Shown piece by piece: positions 11,466-22,490 of a DNA stretch of 64,000 nt. Every line of letters starts with the position of its first letter. Within the stretch, counting starts at the first letter, position 1. The stretch is from an uncultured Candidatus Nemicrothrix sp. (lineage in GTDB: Bacteria; Actinomycetota; Acidimicrobiia; Acidimicrobiales; Acidimicrobilacustridaceae): positions 1 through 64,000 of the forward strand of contig CAIPQK010000075.1 in assembly GCA_903867185.1 (NCBI GenBank), in the 5' to 3' direction. The notes beneath the pieces were generated by a model. The model was not told where the DNA came from. It did not search any database and was given only the letters and a program-made list of their open reading frames with translations. The translations under genes were made by a program, and so were the position numbers.

Positions 11466-12032
11466 TTAGTTCTTTCCGGCTTGAGCGACATAGTCCTCGA
11501 CGACGCTCACCTGAGCGGAACGATCGATCGACTTTTGAACAACTGCTTCCGCAGCACCGACGGCAATGTCGGTGATGCTCGAGGTGAGTTCGCCACGAGC
11601 ACGTTCCTTGGCGCCAGCGATTTCCGCGGCAGCCTCGGTTCGCAACGATGCGACATCGGCCTCGGCAGCTCCGACCTGAACGCGACGCTCGGCGTCACCT
11701 TCGGCACGAGCTTGTTCGATGAGCTTCACTGCCTCTGAACGAGCACCGGCAAGACCGGCTTCGTACTGCTCGAGGCGATCGACACGAGCGGTATCGGCGG
11801 CTTCTGCAGCCTGTTGGTCGTCGCGGACCTTGTCGGCGCGCTCTTTAAACGTGCGCATGACGGGTGGCAACAGAACGAACTTCATCAGGGCCCAGAGAAT
11901 GGCAAAGAACACCAAGGTCCAGAACATTTCGTTCACGACCGGGAGAATCGGGTTCTTCGCCGTCGCCTCAGCGACAGCCTGATTCAGATCTGTGGTCGCT
12001 GCTTCAGCGAAAACATTGACGAGTGCAAGCAC
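11466..12032 (-). CDS. atpF: F1Fo ATP synthase b subunit (first copy)
   Basis: TM FWTLVFFAILWALMKFVLLPPVMRTFKERADKVRDDQQAAEAADTARV; next to atpE. Confidence 0.9.
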   Translation of the reverse strand: MLALVNVFAEAATTDLNQAVAEATAKNPILPVVNEMFWTLVFFAILWALMKFVLLPPVMRTFKERADKVRDDQQAAEAADTARVDRLEQYEAGLAGARSEAVKLIEQARAEGDAERRVQVGAAEADVASLRTEAAAEIAGAKERARGELTSSITDIAVGAAEAVVQKSIDRSAQVSVVEDYVAQAGKN

Positions 12033-12133
12033 TACGTACTCCTTGGAGCGTCGGAGTCAAGAAAGGACAGGCCGGGAGTGCCGTCCGCCTCCGCCGAAGC
12101 GAAGACGGACAGGCGCAACACCCAGAGGATGGT

Positions 12134-13264
<1,131 letters not shown>

Positions 13265-13268
<4 letters not shown>

Positions 13269-13726
13269 TGGGCTGACGACTCCTTGGAGACAGCGGAGGG
13301 CTTGAGCGCCGGGAAGGCGAGGGACGCAGAGATGAACTTCATCTCCCAAAACAAAAGACCGAGGTGGGCGATGATAATCGTGAGGCCAAGTGGCAGCATC
13401 ACGACCCAGGCTGCGTCACGAACGAGCCAGATCGCGGTAAATATAAGGGCAAGACGGATGAGGTAGCCAAACAGCGCTGCACCCATCATCAAGCCAGCGG
13501 AGATATTGGCAGACCAAGTGAGCAACGCCGCGGCAAGCGCGAAATTGCACACAACGATGGTCAAACCGTAGGCCGCTGAAAAGGCACCGTTCATGCCCCA
13601 GATGAGACCCGCAACAAGCAGGAATGCCGGAGTGACATAGGCAGCGCGCTTGATGATGTCGCGAGCGATTACGGCCTCGGGAGCCGGGCCTTCGACCTGA
13701 GCCGTGGAGGTGATCAACGCGCCCAT
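13265..13726 (-). CDS. atpI: ATP synthase I-type membrane protein
   Basis: Four predicted TM segments, position upstream of atpB. Confidence 0.75.
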
Positions 13727-13959
13727 GGACCCGCCGCATCGTGTTCTTGCATCTCAGCCCGATAATTGAAATAGATCTTCACAACAACACCGATGAGGCC
13801 CAGCACAGCAAACAACACCGTGAAAACCGGAACGGTTCCGAACAACTTGTCGATTCCGAATCCGATCAGGGCGAGGATCAACGGTGAGAAAACGAGCTCA
13901 TACCCACCGGCGGAGCGGTTCATTTGCTCTGTAATTTCGCGTCGTTGCGAAACTGCCAC
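13714..13959 (-). CDS. AtpZ/AtpI-like small membrane protein
   Basis: Two-TM 81 aa protein (LVFSPLILALIGFGIDKLFGTVPVFTVLFAVLGLIGVVVKIYF) heading the atp operon. Confidence 0.75.
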   Translation of the reverse strand: MAVSQRREITEQMNRSAGGYELVFSPLILALIGFGIDKLFGTVPVFTVLFAVLGLIGVVVKIYFNYRAEMQEHDAAGPWAR

Positions 13960-14142
13960 CGAAAGTGCCCTGTCGTCAGCGGCCTACAGATTGGCGTGAC
14001 CCAAGCGAACTCGGGACTCTCCACTCTGCCGTACCGAGTGCTTGTGAATGTTTGCTCAAACTAGGACACAACCCTCGGTGCTGCAACTTTCGCCGAGGTT
14101 TTTTGCTCTGCTCTCAGAGCCTTCACCCGCTCGTTCGACGCG

Positions 14143-15390
14143 TTAGATCTCTTCGCCCGTTGGCTCGTTTGGCAGTGGGCTGGAATCGGGCATTTCGGAC
14201 TGAATCGAGTTATCGATCGGCCCAGTCACCCCGCCGCGCTCGAGGCCTGCTCGCCGCCGGGCGTCGCGGGCCTCATCTCGCTCAAGCCGCCGCCGCTCAA
14301 GACGGACGCCGGGATGGAGAATGGTGAAAAGAGACAGCAAAATGGCGGCAATCCCGAAGGGCACGATTCCGTCTCCTGAGCCGCTGTAGATAGGCCAGAG
14401 AACAAACCCGCTGAGCAGCGCGGTCCAGGTCCACAGGATGAAAACACTGCGGCGATGGCCATGGCCCAGGGCCATGAGACGGTGATGGAGGTGGCCCTTA
14501 TCGGCATTCGAAATGCCACTTCGAGAACGTGCTCGACGAATAATGGCGAAGAGCGTGTCGATGATGGGTACGCCCAGAATCACCAGTGGAATCAGCAGTG
14601 GAGCGAAGAAAAAGAAGGAACTGCCTGAGTAGGACCGATCGGTTCGTCCACCAACCACCATGGTTGATGCCGCCATGAGGAGACCCAAAAGGAGCGCTCC
14701 GACATCACCCATGAAGATTTTGGCGGGATGAATATTGTGCGGCAAGAAGCCGATGCAGGCTCCGAGCGCAACGATCGCAATCAGTGGACCGACATTGCCG
14801 GCCGCAAGCAAACCATCGCCACTTAATTCATGGGCGTAAAGAAAGAACGTGGCTGCAGCGATCGCGACGATTCCGCCAGCCAAACCATCGAGCCCGTCGA
14901 TGAGGTTGATGGCATTGGCCATGCCAACGACCCACACCACCGACAGTAAGTACGACCAGTCGTTGGAGAGCACAAAGACTCCGGCAAACGGCACTCGAAA
15001 AACGAGAATCGAAATACCGGAAATCACTAAGACGCTTGCAGCGATAACGATGCCTGCGACCTTGGCGGGCGCAGAAACTTCGCGGAGATCATCGATCGCT
15101 CCGACACCAGCAATGACTAACGCAGCAAGCACTAACCCAAGCGGTTCAGTGCTCCCGTTGAAAACAACGTCAAACGAGCCCATGCACCAGGCCGCAAACA
15201 TGCCGGCGAGAACACCAAGCAGCATGGCCACCCCGCCGAGAGTCGGCGTTGGACGCTCATGCACATGTCGTGCATCGGGGCGAACGACTGCACCGATCCG
15301 AACCGACAAACGTCGGACTCCGAACAACGCGACAAACGTCGTGACGGCGACGACCGCCAAGACGATTGCGTATGCGCCGATGCTTGGCAC
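14143..15390 (-). CDS. wecA: Undecaprenyl-phosphate glycosyl-1-phosphate transferase (WecA/TagO/MraY family)
   Basis: NAINLIDGLDGLAGGI, HNIHPAKIFMGDVGALLLG, HLHHRLMALGHGHR motifs. Confidence 0.92.
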   Translation of the reverse strand: MPSIGAYAIVLAVVAVTTFVALFGVRRLSVRIGAVVRPDARHVHERPTPTLGGVAMLLGVLAGMFAAWCMGSFDVVFNGSTEPLGLVLAALVIAGVGAIDDLREVSAPAKVAGIVIAASVLVISGISILVFRVPFAGVFVLSNDWSYLLSVVWVVGMANAINLIDGLDGLAGGIVAIAAATFFLYAHELSGDGLLAAGNVGPLIAIVALGACIGFLPHNIHPAKIFMGDVGALLLGLLMAASTMVVGGRTDRSYSGSSFFFFAPLLIPLVILGVPIIDTLFAIIRRARSRSGISNADKGHLHHRLMALGHGHRRSVFILWTWTALLSGFVLWPIYSGSGDGIVPFGIAAILLSLFTILHPGVRLERRRLERDEARDARRRAGLERGGVTGPIDNSIQSEMPDSSPLPNEPTGEEI

Positions 15391-15410
15391 GAGGTTGAAG
15401 ACTTCCCGAC

Positions 15411-16652
15411 TCAGCCGTAGGGAGTGAACTTGGCGCAGAGCGCAGCGACATCGGAACGCACTGCAGCGATAGCCGCATCGTCAGTACGACCACGAAGCGC
15501 TCGCGCAATGAGCGAAGCGATCTGAGCCATTTCTGGCTCTGTCATTCCTTGCGTTGTTACCGCTGGAGTTCCGATGCGAACACCGCTGGTTACAAACGGC
15601 GAACGAGGATCGTCAGGAATGGTGTTCTTGTTCAGAGTGATCCCAGCAAGATCGAGCACTGCTTGCGCTTCTTTGCCAGTGAGTTCGGAATCGAATCCCC
15701 GCAGATCAACCAAACAGAGATGATTATCGGTGCCGCCCGAAACCAAACGGAACCCTTCCTTTGCAAGTGCTTCAGCAAGTGCAGCGGAGTTCTTGACGAT
15801 CTGCTGCGCGTAACCCTTGAACGAGGGATCGGCCGCTTCACGGAATGCAACAGCTTTGGCAGCGATCGCGTGTTCGAGCGGACCGCCCTGCAAGCCCGGG
15901 AACATCGCTTTGTCGATTGCAGCTGCATGTTCAGCGCGGCTGAGGATGCAACCGCCACGAGGACCGCGGAGTGTCTTGTGTGTCGTGAAGGTAACGACAT
16001 CGGCGTACGGCACCGGATTCGGATGTACTCCACCGGCGATAAGTCCGGCGATATGCGCAGCATCGAACATCAGTAACGCGCCAATTTCATCGGCGATCTC
16101 GCGGATGGGCGCGGGGTCAATGATGCGCGGATAGGCAGTGGCGCCCGCGATGATCATCTTCGGACGCTCACGCAATGCGATTTCACGCATTTGATCCATG
16201 TCGATTCGTTCATCGGACGGGGTGACGCCATAGGCAACAAAGTTGTAGAAGCGCCCGGAGATATTCACCGGCGACCCGTGCGTGAGATGACCACCGTGAT
16301 CAAGGCTTAGACCCATCACAGTGTCGCCCTGCTCAAGAAGTGCGAGGTACACGCCGAGGTTGGCATTGGCGCCGGAATGAGGCTGGACGTTGGCATGTTC
16401 AGCGCCAAAGAGTTCCTTCACTCGATCGCGAGCAATGTCTTCGATCTCATCGACGATCTGATTGCCGCCGTAGTAGCGCTTGCCCGGGTAGCCCTCGGAG
16501 TACTTGTTGGTGAGAACTGACCCCGTCGCTCGCATCACTGCGGGCGAGGTGAAGTTCTCCGAAGCGATGAGTTGCAGTGTGGTGTTCTGACGTTCGACTT
16601 CGGAGTCAATAAGTCCGAAAAGCGTGTCGTCGTTGTCAGCAGGCCAGGGCAT
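15411..16652 (-). CDS. glyA: Serine hydroxymethyltransferase
   Basis: [56 protein letters not shown] motif. Confidence 0.98.
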   Translation of the reverse strand: MPWPADNDDTLFGLIDSEVERQNTTLQLIASENFTSPAVMRATGSVLTNKYSEGYPGKRYYGGNQIVDEIEDIARDRVKELFGAEHANVQPHSGANANLGVYLALLEQGDTVMGLSLDHGGHLTHGSPVNISGRFYNFVAYGVTPSDERIDMDQMREIALRERPKMIIAGATAYPRIIDPAPIREIADEIGALLMFDAAHIAGLIAGGVHPNPVPYADVVTFTTHKTLRGPRGGCILSRAEHAAAIDKAMFPGLQGGPLEHAIAAKAVAFREAADPSFKGYAQQIVKNSAALAEALAKEGFRLVSGGTDNHLCLVDLRGFDSELTGKEAQAVLDLAGITLNKNTIPDDPRSPFVTSGVRIGTPAVTTQGMTEPEMAQIASLIARALRGRTDDAAIAAVRSDVAALCAKFTPYG

Positions 16653-16735
16653 AGCGAATCTCCTCGAGCGGTGTCACATGGATCGTAGTGCCGCCTCTTC
16701 GGACACCGACCCGCTCGGCAGGTACGTTGCCTGAC

Positions 16736-18262
16736 ATGGTTTCTGAACTTGATCCCCGGCTCCCAATAATCGTCGGCACCGGACAGACCATGATCCGCGA
16801 CGCGTCGATCGAACCACTCGAACCGGCCGACCTCATGGCCGAGGCACTTCGTCAGGCCGAAGCCGATAGTCACGGTCGCGGCCTCCTCGCCAGCGCCGAT
16901 CAGGTACTCACGGTGAGCGAACTGTCCTGGAGATATCAAAACCCCGCCCTCGCTGTGGCCGAAAGAATTGGTGCTTCCCCTCGCCGCCTGGCCTCATCGG
17001 TCATCGGGGGAAATCTGGCCGGCGTCATGGTTGCTCGAGCAGCGGCAGATATTCAGCGCGGCGACGCTGACGTCATTGTCCTGTCCGGCGGCGAAGCCAC
17101 TCGGACCCGTTCCCGTCTCCGAAAAGCAGGAACTGAGCCGCAGTGGTCGACGCAGCCTGAAGGCGTTGCCCCTCCGGAGTCAATCGGTGATCAACGCCCG
17201 CTTGCAAATGAGGTTGAGATCGCTCGCGGATTGCAGATGCCAGTTGATATCTATCCGTTGTTCGAAATTGCGCTCCGAGCTCGCCTTGGTCTCACCATCG
17301 ATCAGCACATCGAGCGAATCGGTTCGCTGTGGTCGGCGTTTTCGGAAATCGCGGCAACGAATCCAAACGCATGGATTCGCACTCCCCTTTCCGGACCTGA
17401 GATCACAACGCCGACTGCCGAAAACCGCATGATCACTTGGCCGTACACAAAACGGCTGTGTTCAAACAATCAGGTTGACCAAGGAGCCGCTGTAATCATC
17501 ACCTCAGTTGCCGCTGCAGAGCGGGCCGGCGTACCTCGAGATCGCTGGGTGTTTCTTCACGCAGGTACCGAAGCAATCGACCACTGGAATATTTCCAATC
17601 GTGTTGACCTGTGTTCCTCCCCCGCGCTTCGAACTGCCGGTCGCGACGCGTTCGCACTTGCTGGACACGGTCCCGATGACATTTCGTACGTCGACCTCTA
17701 TTCGTGTTTCCCCTCCGCAGTTCAGATCGGCGCTTTCGAACTCGGGTTGATCCCTGATTCCAATGTCAACGGAACTGGATGGGGAGGCATCGGCGCGTCT
17801 CGACCACTCACCGTGACTGGCGGAATGACCTTCGCCGGCGGGCCCTACAACAATTACGTCACACATGGTCTCGCCACGATGGTCGACACCTTGCGAAAAG
17901 ATTCAGGTGCATTTGGTCTCTGTACGGCTAATGGCGGCTACACCACCGAACACGCGGTGTTGATCGCGTCAACAACTCCGCCAAAGGCTGGGGCGTACCG
18001 CCACTCCAACCCTCAGGCCGAAGTCGACGCGCTTCCTCGCGTGGAATGTGATGACGCCTGGACCGGCGATGTCACGATCGAAAGCGCCACTGTCGTGTTC
18101 AAAGATGTTCCGACACACGCACTTGTTGCGACACGCACACCAAGTGGTCAACGTTCGTGGGGAATGTCTTCCGATGCAGACTTCATGAATGCCGCTATGA
18201 CGACAGAACTCGTTGGCTCGCGCGCGCAACGCTCTGCAGAAGGAACGATTTCAATCGACTGA
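16736..18262 (+). CDS. Thiolase-family acetyl-CoA acetyltransferase-like protein
   Basis: LPIIVGTGQTMIRDASIEPLEPADLMAEALRQAEAD...; YVDLYSCFPSAVQ; ANGGYTTEHAV; ATG at 16736. Confidence 0.85.
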   Translation: MVSELDPRLPIIVGTGQTMIRDASIEPLEPADLMAEALRQAEADSHGRGLLASADQVLTVSELSWRYQNPALAVAERIGASPRRLASSVIGGNLAGVMVARAAADIQRGDADVIVLSGGEATRTRSRLRKAGTEPQWSTQPEGVAPPESIGDQRPLANEVEIARGLQMPVDIYPLFEIALRARLGLTIDQHIERIGSLWSAFSEIAATNPNAWIRTPLSGPEITTPTAENRMITWPYTKRLCSNNQVDQGAAVIITSVAAAERAGVPRDRWVFLHAGTEAIDHWNISNRVDLCSSPALRTAGRDAFALAGHGPDDISYVDLYSCFPSAVQIGAFELGLIPDSNVNGTGWGGIGASRPLTVTGGMTFAGGPYNNYVTHGLATMVDTLRKDSGAFGLCTANGGYTTEHAVLIASTTPPKAGAYRHSNPQAEVDALPRVECDDAWTGDVTIESATVVFKDVPTHALVATRTPSGQRSWGMSSDADFMNAAMTTELVGSRAQRSAEGTISID

Positions 18263-18274
18263 AGCAGTCGAGAA

Positions 18275-18706
18275 TCAGTCGGCCTTCAGGTTCGCTTTGA
18301 GACGAGCGGCGAGCAGCGCATGCACGCGCTCTTCTGCTTTCGGCATTTCACTCAAAAGTTTCTGAAACGCCTTCGTGTCGAATGCGAGCAACGCCATGGG
18401 GGTGGTGGCCACGACTGTCGCTGTACGTGGCCGCCGATCGATAAGCGCCATCTCCCCGACCATCGAGCCAGGCCCGACGGTAACGAGATGCTCCTCGCCG
18501 ACGAACACTTCGGCTTGGCCCGACTCGATGACAAAGCACTCTTGGCCAACTCGCCCTTGATCGATCAGCAGCTCCCCTGCCTCGACCTCGACATCGTCGG
18601 CCAACTGCGCAACCCGGTCGAGATCGACATCGCTGAACCCCTCGAAGAAGGCCAGCCCTCGCAATCGAGCGGCGCCATTCACTGCCTTTTTCCGCTTCCC
18701 GAACAT
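18275..18706 (-). CDS. Single-domain cyclic nucleotide-binding protein
   Basis: FFEGFSDVDLDRVAQLADDVEVEAGELLIDQGRVGQECFVIESGQAEVF...VGPGSMVGEMALIDRRPRTATVVATTPMALLAF; ATG 18706 behind AAAGGTGAG. Confidence 0.88.
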   Translation of the reverse strand: MFGKRKKAVNGAARLRGLAFFEGFSDVDLDRVAQLADDVEVEAGELLIDQGRVGQECFVIESGQAEVFVGEEHLVTVGPGSMVGEMALIDRRPRTATVVATTPMALLAFDTKAFQKLLSEMPKAEERVHALLAARLKANLKAD

Positions 18707-18788
18707 ATTTCTCACCTTTCGGCATGGACGGGTCTCCCCGTCCGCGACGATGGTAGGCGCAACCCGCCTGATCCGACCGGAGGAATTC

Positions 18789-19691
18789 ATGGTCTCGGAA
18801 CTTTTTGATCCCGCCGCTTGGCGCCCAATCGCTGGATTTGAGGACCTCGTCGATATCACCTATCACCGCGCGGTCGATCAAGGAACGGTGCGGATTGCAT
18901 TCAATCGACCCGAAATCCGTAACGCCTTCCGCCCTCAAACCGTCGATGAGCTCTACCGGGCCCTCGACCATGCCCGCATGTCCAGCGACGTTGGATGTGT
19001 CCTACTCACCGGCAACGGGCCATCGCCCCGAGACGGTGGCTGGGCGTTTTGTTCGGGCGGCGACCAGCGCATCCGAGGGAAAGACGGCTACCGCTACGCC
19101 GACGGCGAAACTGCAGACTCAATTGATCCAGCGCGTAGCGGTCGACTTCACATCCTCGAGGTGCAGCGTCTCATTCGTTTCATGCCGAAGATTGTCATTT
19201 GTGTTGTGCCCGGCTGGGCAGCGGGTGGCGGTCACAGCCTTCATGTCGTTTGTGATCTCACACTCGCGAGTGAAGAGCATGCGAAGTTCAAACAGACCGA
19301 TGCTGATGTCGCGAGCTTCGACGGAGGCTTTGGTTCTGCATATCTCGCACGCCAGGTCGGCCAGAAGTTCGCGCGGGAAATCTTCTTTTTGGGGCGCGAG
19401 TACAGCGCCGCGCAAATGTTTCAGATGGGCGCAGTGAACGAAGTCGTACCTCATGCCGACTTAGAGAAGGTTGCTCTCGAATGGGCAGCGCTGATCAATG
19501 GCAAGAGCCCCACCGCTCAGCGGATGCTGAAGTACTCGTTCAATCTCATCGACGACGGACTTGTGGGACAGCAAATCTTTGCTGGCGAAGCCACCCGACT
19601 CGCCTATGGGACCGATGAAGCCACTGAAGGACGCGATTCCTTTTTGGAAAAGCGTGACCCCGATTGGTCCGCGTATCCCTGGCATTTCTAA
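18789..19691 (+). CDS. menB: 1,4-dihydroxy-2-naphthoyl-CoA synthase / enoyl-CoA hydratase family
   Basis: WAFCSGGDQRIRGKDGYRY, VVPGWAAGGGHSLHVVCDLTLAS, SFDGGFGSAYLARQVGQKFAREIFFLGREYSA; strong SD GGAGG before ATG 18789. Confidence 0.88.
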   Translation: MVSELFDPAAWRPIAGFEDLVDITYHRAVDQGTVRIAFNRPEIRNAFRPQTVDELYRALDHARMSSDVGCVLLTGNGPSPRDGGWAFCSGGDQRIRGKDGYRYADGETADSIDPARSGRLHILEVQRLIRFMPKIVICVVPGWAAGGGHSLHVVCDLTLASEEHAKFKQTDADVASFDGGFGSAYLARQVGQKFAREIFFLGREYSAAQMFQMGAVNEVVPHADLEKVALEWAALINGKSPTAQRMLKYSFNLIDDGLVGQQIFAGEATRLAYGTDEATEGRDSFLEKRDPDWSAYPWHF

Positions 19692-19702
19692 AACGCAGAT
19701 CT

Positions 19703-20536
19703 TCAGGTCGTGACAACCACGATCACACCAATAAGTGCCAAGGCAGCACCGACCCACTGCTCGCGGTCGAGGCGCTCATGGTGCACTTGACGCGCGAGCA
19801 CGAGGGTCATCACTGGGAACATCGACGCCAGTGCAGCGACAACGGGCAGTGAGCCCGATGTTGTTGCAACGCCATAGAGCGTCACGGCAACAACATCGCC
19901 GATTCCCGCAATAGCAACCATCGGCAGCACTGAAGTTGCCGGCCTGCATGGCGCGCGTGTCGCGAGAACGATTGCAAAGAGCAATACCGGGTAAACAACC
20001 CGCATGACGAGCAGCGTTGAGTAAGCACTGTGGTCGCTTCCGTTCGCGACTGCAAGCAACGAAATGCCGATTCCCAACGCGGCGCCGAGCGCTAACAAAA
20101 TCGGGCGATGACCGCCTGTGCGGAAATCACGCAGATGTGGTCCCCCAGCGAGAATCACACCGATAACGGCAATTGCGATTCCGATGGTTTGCACTGCTCC
20201 CGGACTTTCACCACGCACGAAACCCGCGATCACAGGCACCAGAACTGAGGTGCTCGCGATTGGTGCCACGACACCCATGGGGCCCGTTGCAAGACCCCGG
20301 TAGAGCAACACAATGCCGATCGAACACGAAACGCCAGCGACGATTCCCCAGGTGACCACGGTCGAATCGAAAACCAAGTCGCCGCTAATGACCGCGATGA
20401 CAGTCATTACTGGCAGCGCAATAAGGCTCGCCCACAACAACACGGTCGTTGATGGCGTTGTCTTCGAGGCCGTACCTCCGAAGAAGTCCGAGGTTCCCCA
20501 AAGCGTCGAGGAAATGAGAGCGAGGAGAATGGGCAC
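19703..20536 (-). CDS. EamA/DMT-family membrane transporter
   Basis: Many TM segments with EamA-like duplicated architecture; probable GTG start 20536 just after the prmC stop. Confidence 0.82.
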   Translation of the reverse strand: MPILLALISSTLWGTSDFFGGTASKTTPSTTVLLWASLIALPVMTVIAVISGDLVFDSTVVTWGIVAGVSCSIGIVLLYRGLATGPMGVVAPIASTSVLVPVIAGFVRGESPGAVQTIGIAIAVIGVILAGGPHLRDFRTGGHRPILLALGAALGIGISLLAVANGSDHSAYSTLLVMRVVYPVLLFAIVLATRAPCRPATSVLPMVAIAGIGDVVAVTLYGVATTSGSLPVVAALASMFPVMTLVLARQVHHERLDREQWVGAALALIGVIVVVTT

Positions 20537-20538
20537 GA

Positions 20539-21420
20539 TCAGTTGCTCGCGTGCGCGACGACGGCGCGCGGCCGTCCGGCGAGATCTTGGTAACCCTTGG
20601 CGCCGACCAAACCGCACGCCTGAGCAAGTTCAAGGACTACGGGAACTTGTCCGGGGGCCATCTCGAGAACAAGCGTTCCGCCAGGCCGCAGCCAAGTCGC
20701 TGCGCCGGTCACAATTTTTCGAATGTCATCGAGACCGTCATCACCGGCGAACAACGCTGACATCGGTTCCCACTCTCGAACCACATCCTCGACTTCATCG
20801 CCGATCGCGACGTAGGGAGGATTACTGACTATCAGGTCGATCGTTCCAAGCAGTTCTGCGGGGAGCGCTTCGAACCACGATCCTTCAAACGCGCTCACCC
20901 GGGTGGCAGCTCTACCAATACCGGCGAGGTTTGAGCGCGCGACCACGAGAGCATCGGCGGACGCATCGGTGATCCACACTTCAGCACGTTCCACTTCTAC
21001 CGCTACAGAAAGTCCAATCGCTCCCGAGCCCGTACCAAGGTCGACGACGACGGGTCGATCGATTCCGCTCGCACGCATTGACTGCAATTCCGCGATGGCT
21101 AGGCCAGCAACAACTTCCGTTTCAGGACGTGGGATGAGAACACGTCGATCGACGAACAGATCCAACGTGCGAAATCCCCAACGACCAAGCACGTATTGCA
21201 ATGGCTCACCCGCGAGTCGTCGTTCAACCATTAGGTCGTGGAAATGCATACCCCGTTCGGTGACCTTCTCGTCGAGACCGAGCACATACTCAGCACCATC
21301 GAAGCCCGCAGCGCGCTCGATGATCCAACGGGTTTCATTCGCCGGCGAGGACGTCTGAGCGGAAAGCCGCGCTTCAGTTTCAGCCGCGACTTCTCTCCAT
21401 GTCGTGGTGTTGTCGCTCAT
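20539..21420 (-). CDS. prmC: Release factor glutamine N5-methyltransferase
   Basis: VVDLGTGSGAIGLSVAVE, DLIVSNPPYVA; next to prfA. Confidence 0.96.
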   Translation of the reverse strand: MSDNTTTWREVAAETEARLSAQTSSPANETRWIIERAAGFDGAEYVLGLDEKVTERGMHFHDLMVERRLAGEPLQYVLGRWGFRTLDLFVDRRVLIPRPETEVVAGLAIAELQSMRASGIDRPVVVDLGTGSGAIGLSVAVEVERAEVWITDASADALVVARSNLAGIGRAATRVSAFEGSWFEALPAELLGTIDLIVSNPPYVAIGDEVEDVVREWEPMSALFAGDDGLDDIRKIVTGAATWLRPGGTLVLEMAPGQVPVVLELAQACGLVGAKGYQDLAGRPRAVVAHASN

Positions 21421-22490
21421 ATGTCGCGTTCGGCCAACTGAGTTGCCCGTTCGTCAGCGACGAGTCCGTCGATGACTTCATCGAGTTCGCCACCAAGAAC
21501 CTTGTCGAGCTTGTAAAGAGTGAGGCCAATGCGGTGATCAGTGAGGCGGTTTTCTTTGAAGTTGTAGGTACGCACCTTTTCGGAACGACCACCGCCACCG
21601 GTCTGGGCTTTTCTTGCGCCAGACGCTTCGGCGGCTTGCTTCTCTTGTTCGGCCTGGAGCAGCCGGCTACGAAGCACGCGCATCGCTTTTTCACGATTCT
21701 GAATTTGGCTTTTTTCGTCCTGCATCGCAACCACAACGCCGGTAGGGAGATGCGTAATGCGAACAGCGGAATCGGTGGTGTTCACGGACTGACCACCGGG
21801 ACCGGAAGAGCGGTACACGTCGATTCGAAGTTCGTTGGGATCGAGAACCACGTCGACCTCATCGGCTTCTGGAAGCACGGTGACCGTTGCTGAAGACGTA
21901 TGAACGCGGCCTTGACTTTCCGTTACCGGCACGCGCTGGACTCGATGAACGCCACCTTCGTGTTTCATTTTTGACCAGACACCATCGCCGGCGAGACGGA
22001 AGGTCACGTCTGAATAGCCCCCAAGATCGGAAGCCTGCGCGTCCATAATCTCGAACTTCCAGTTTTGCTTGGTGGCAAAGCCCCGGTACATCTCAAACAA
22101 GTCTCGAGCGAACAAGTTGGCTTCTTCGCCGCCTTCGGCACCACGAAGTTCGACAATGACATTGCGAGCATCGTTCGGGTCCTTCGGCAACAGCAAGACT
22201 TTGATCTCTTCATCAAGTCGATCAATGGCGAGTTCGGCTGTGTCGATTTCGTTCCGCAACATTTCGCGATCGGCACCATCGGCATCGGTAAACATTTCAC
22301 GAGCAGCAGCGAGATCCTCGGTCGATTGGGCGAGCTCACGCAATCGGCTCACGAGTTCACCGAGATCGCGATAGCGACGATTGAGTTCCGCATAACGCTT
22401 CTGCTCTGAAATCACAGTTGGATCAGCGAGGGATCCCTCGATCTCTGCGTATTCGCGTTCAAGACCAGGAAGTCGTTCGAGCATGCTCAT
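21417..22490 (-). CDS. prfA: Peptide chain release factor 1
   Basis: SSGPGGQSVNTTDSAVRITHLPTG (GGQ motif). Confidence 0.97.
   Translation of the reverse strand: MSMLERLPGLEREYAEIEGSLADPTVISEQKRYAELNRRYRDLGELVSRLRELAQSTEDLAAAREMFTDADGADREMLRNEIDTAELAIDRLDEEIKVLLLPKDPNDARNVIVELRGAEGGEEANLFARDLFEMYRGFATKQNWKFEIMDAQASDLGGYSDVTFRLAGDGVWSKMKHEGGVHRVQRVPVTESQGRVHTSSATVTVLPEADEVDVVLDPNELRIDVYRSSGPGGQSVNTTDSAVRITHLPTGVVVAMQDEKSQIQNREKAMRVLRSRLLQAEQEKQAAEASGARKAQTGGGGRSEKVRTYNFKENRLTDHRIGLTLYKLDKVLGGELDEVIDGLVADERATQLAERDI

Noticed and set aside
12016-12130. Possible fusion or frameshift between atpE and the first atpF
   Set aside because: Both genes have proper starts and stops; the ~100-nt gap is ordinary intergenic sequence.
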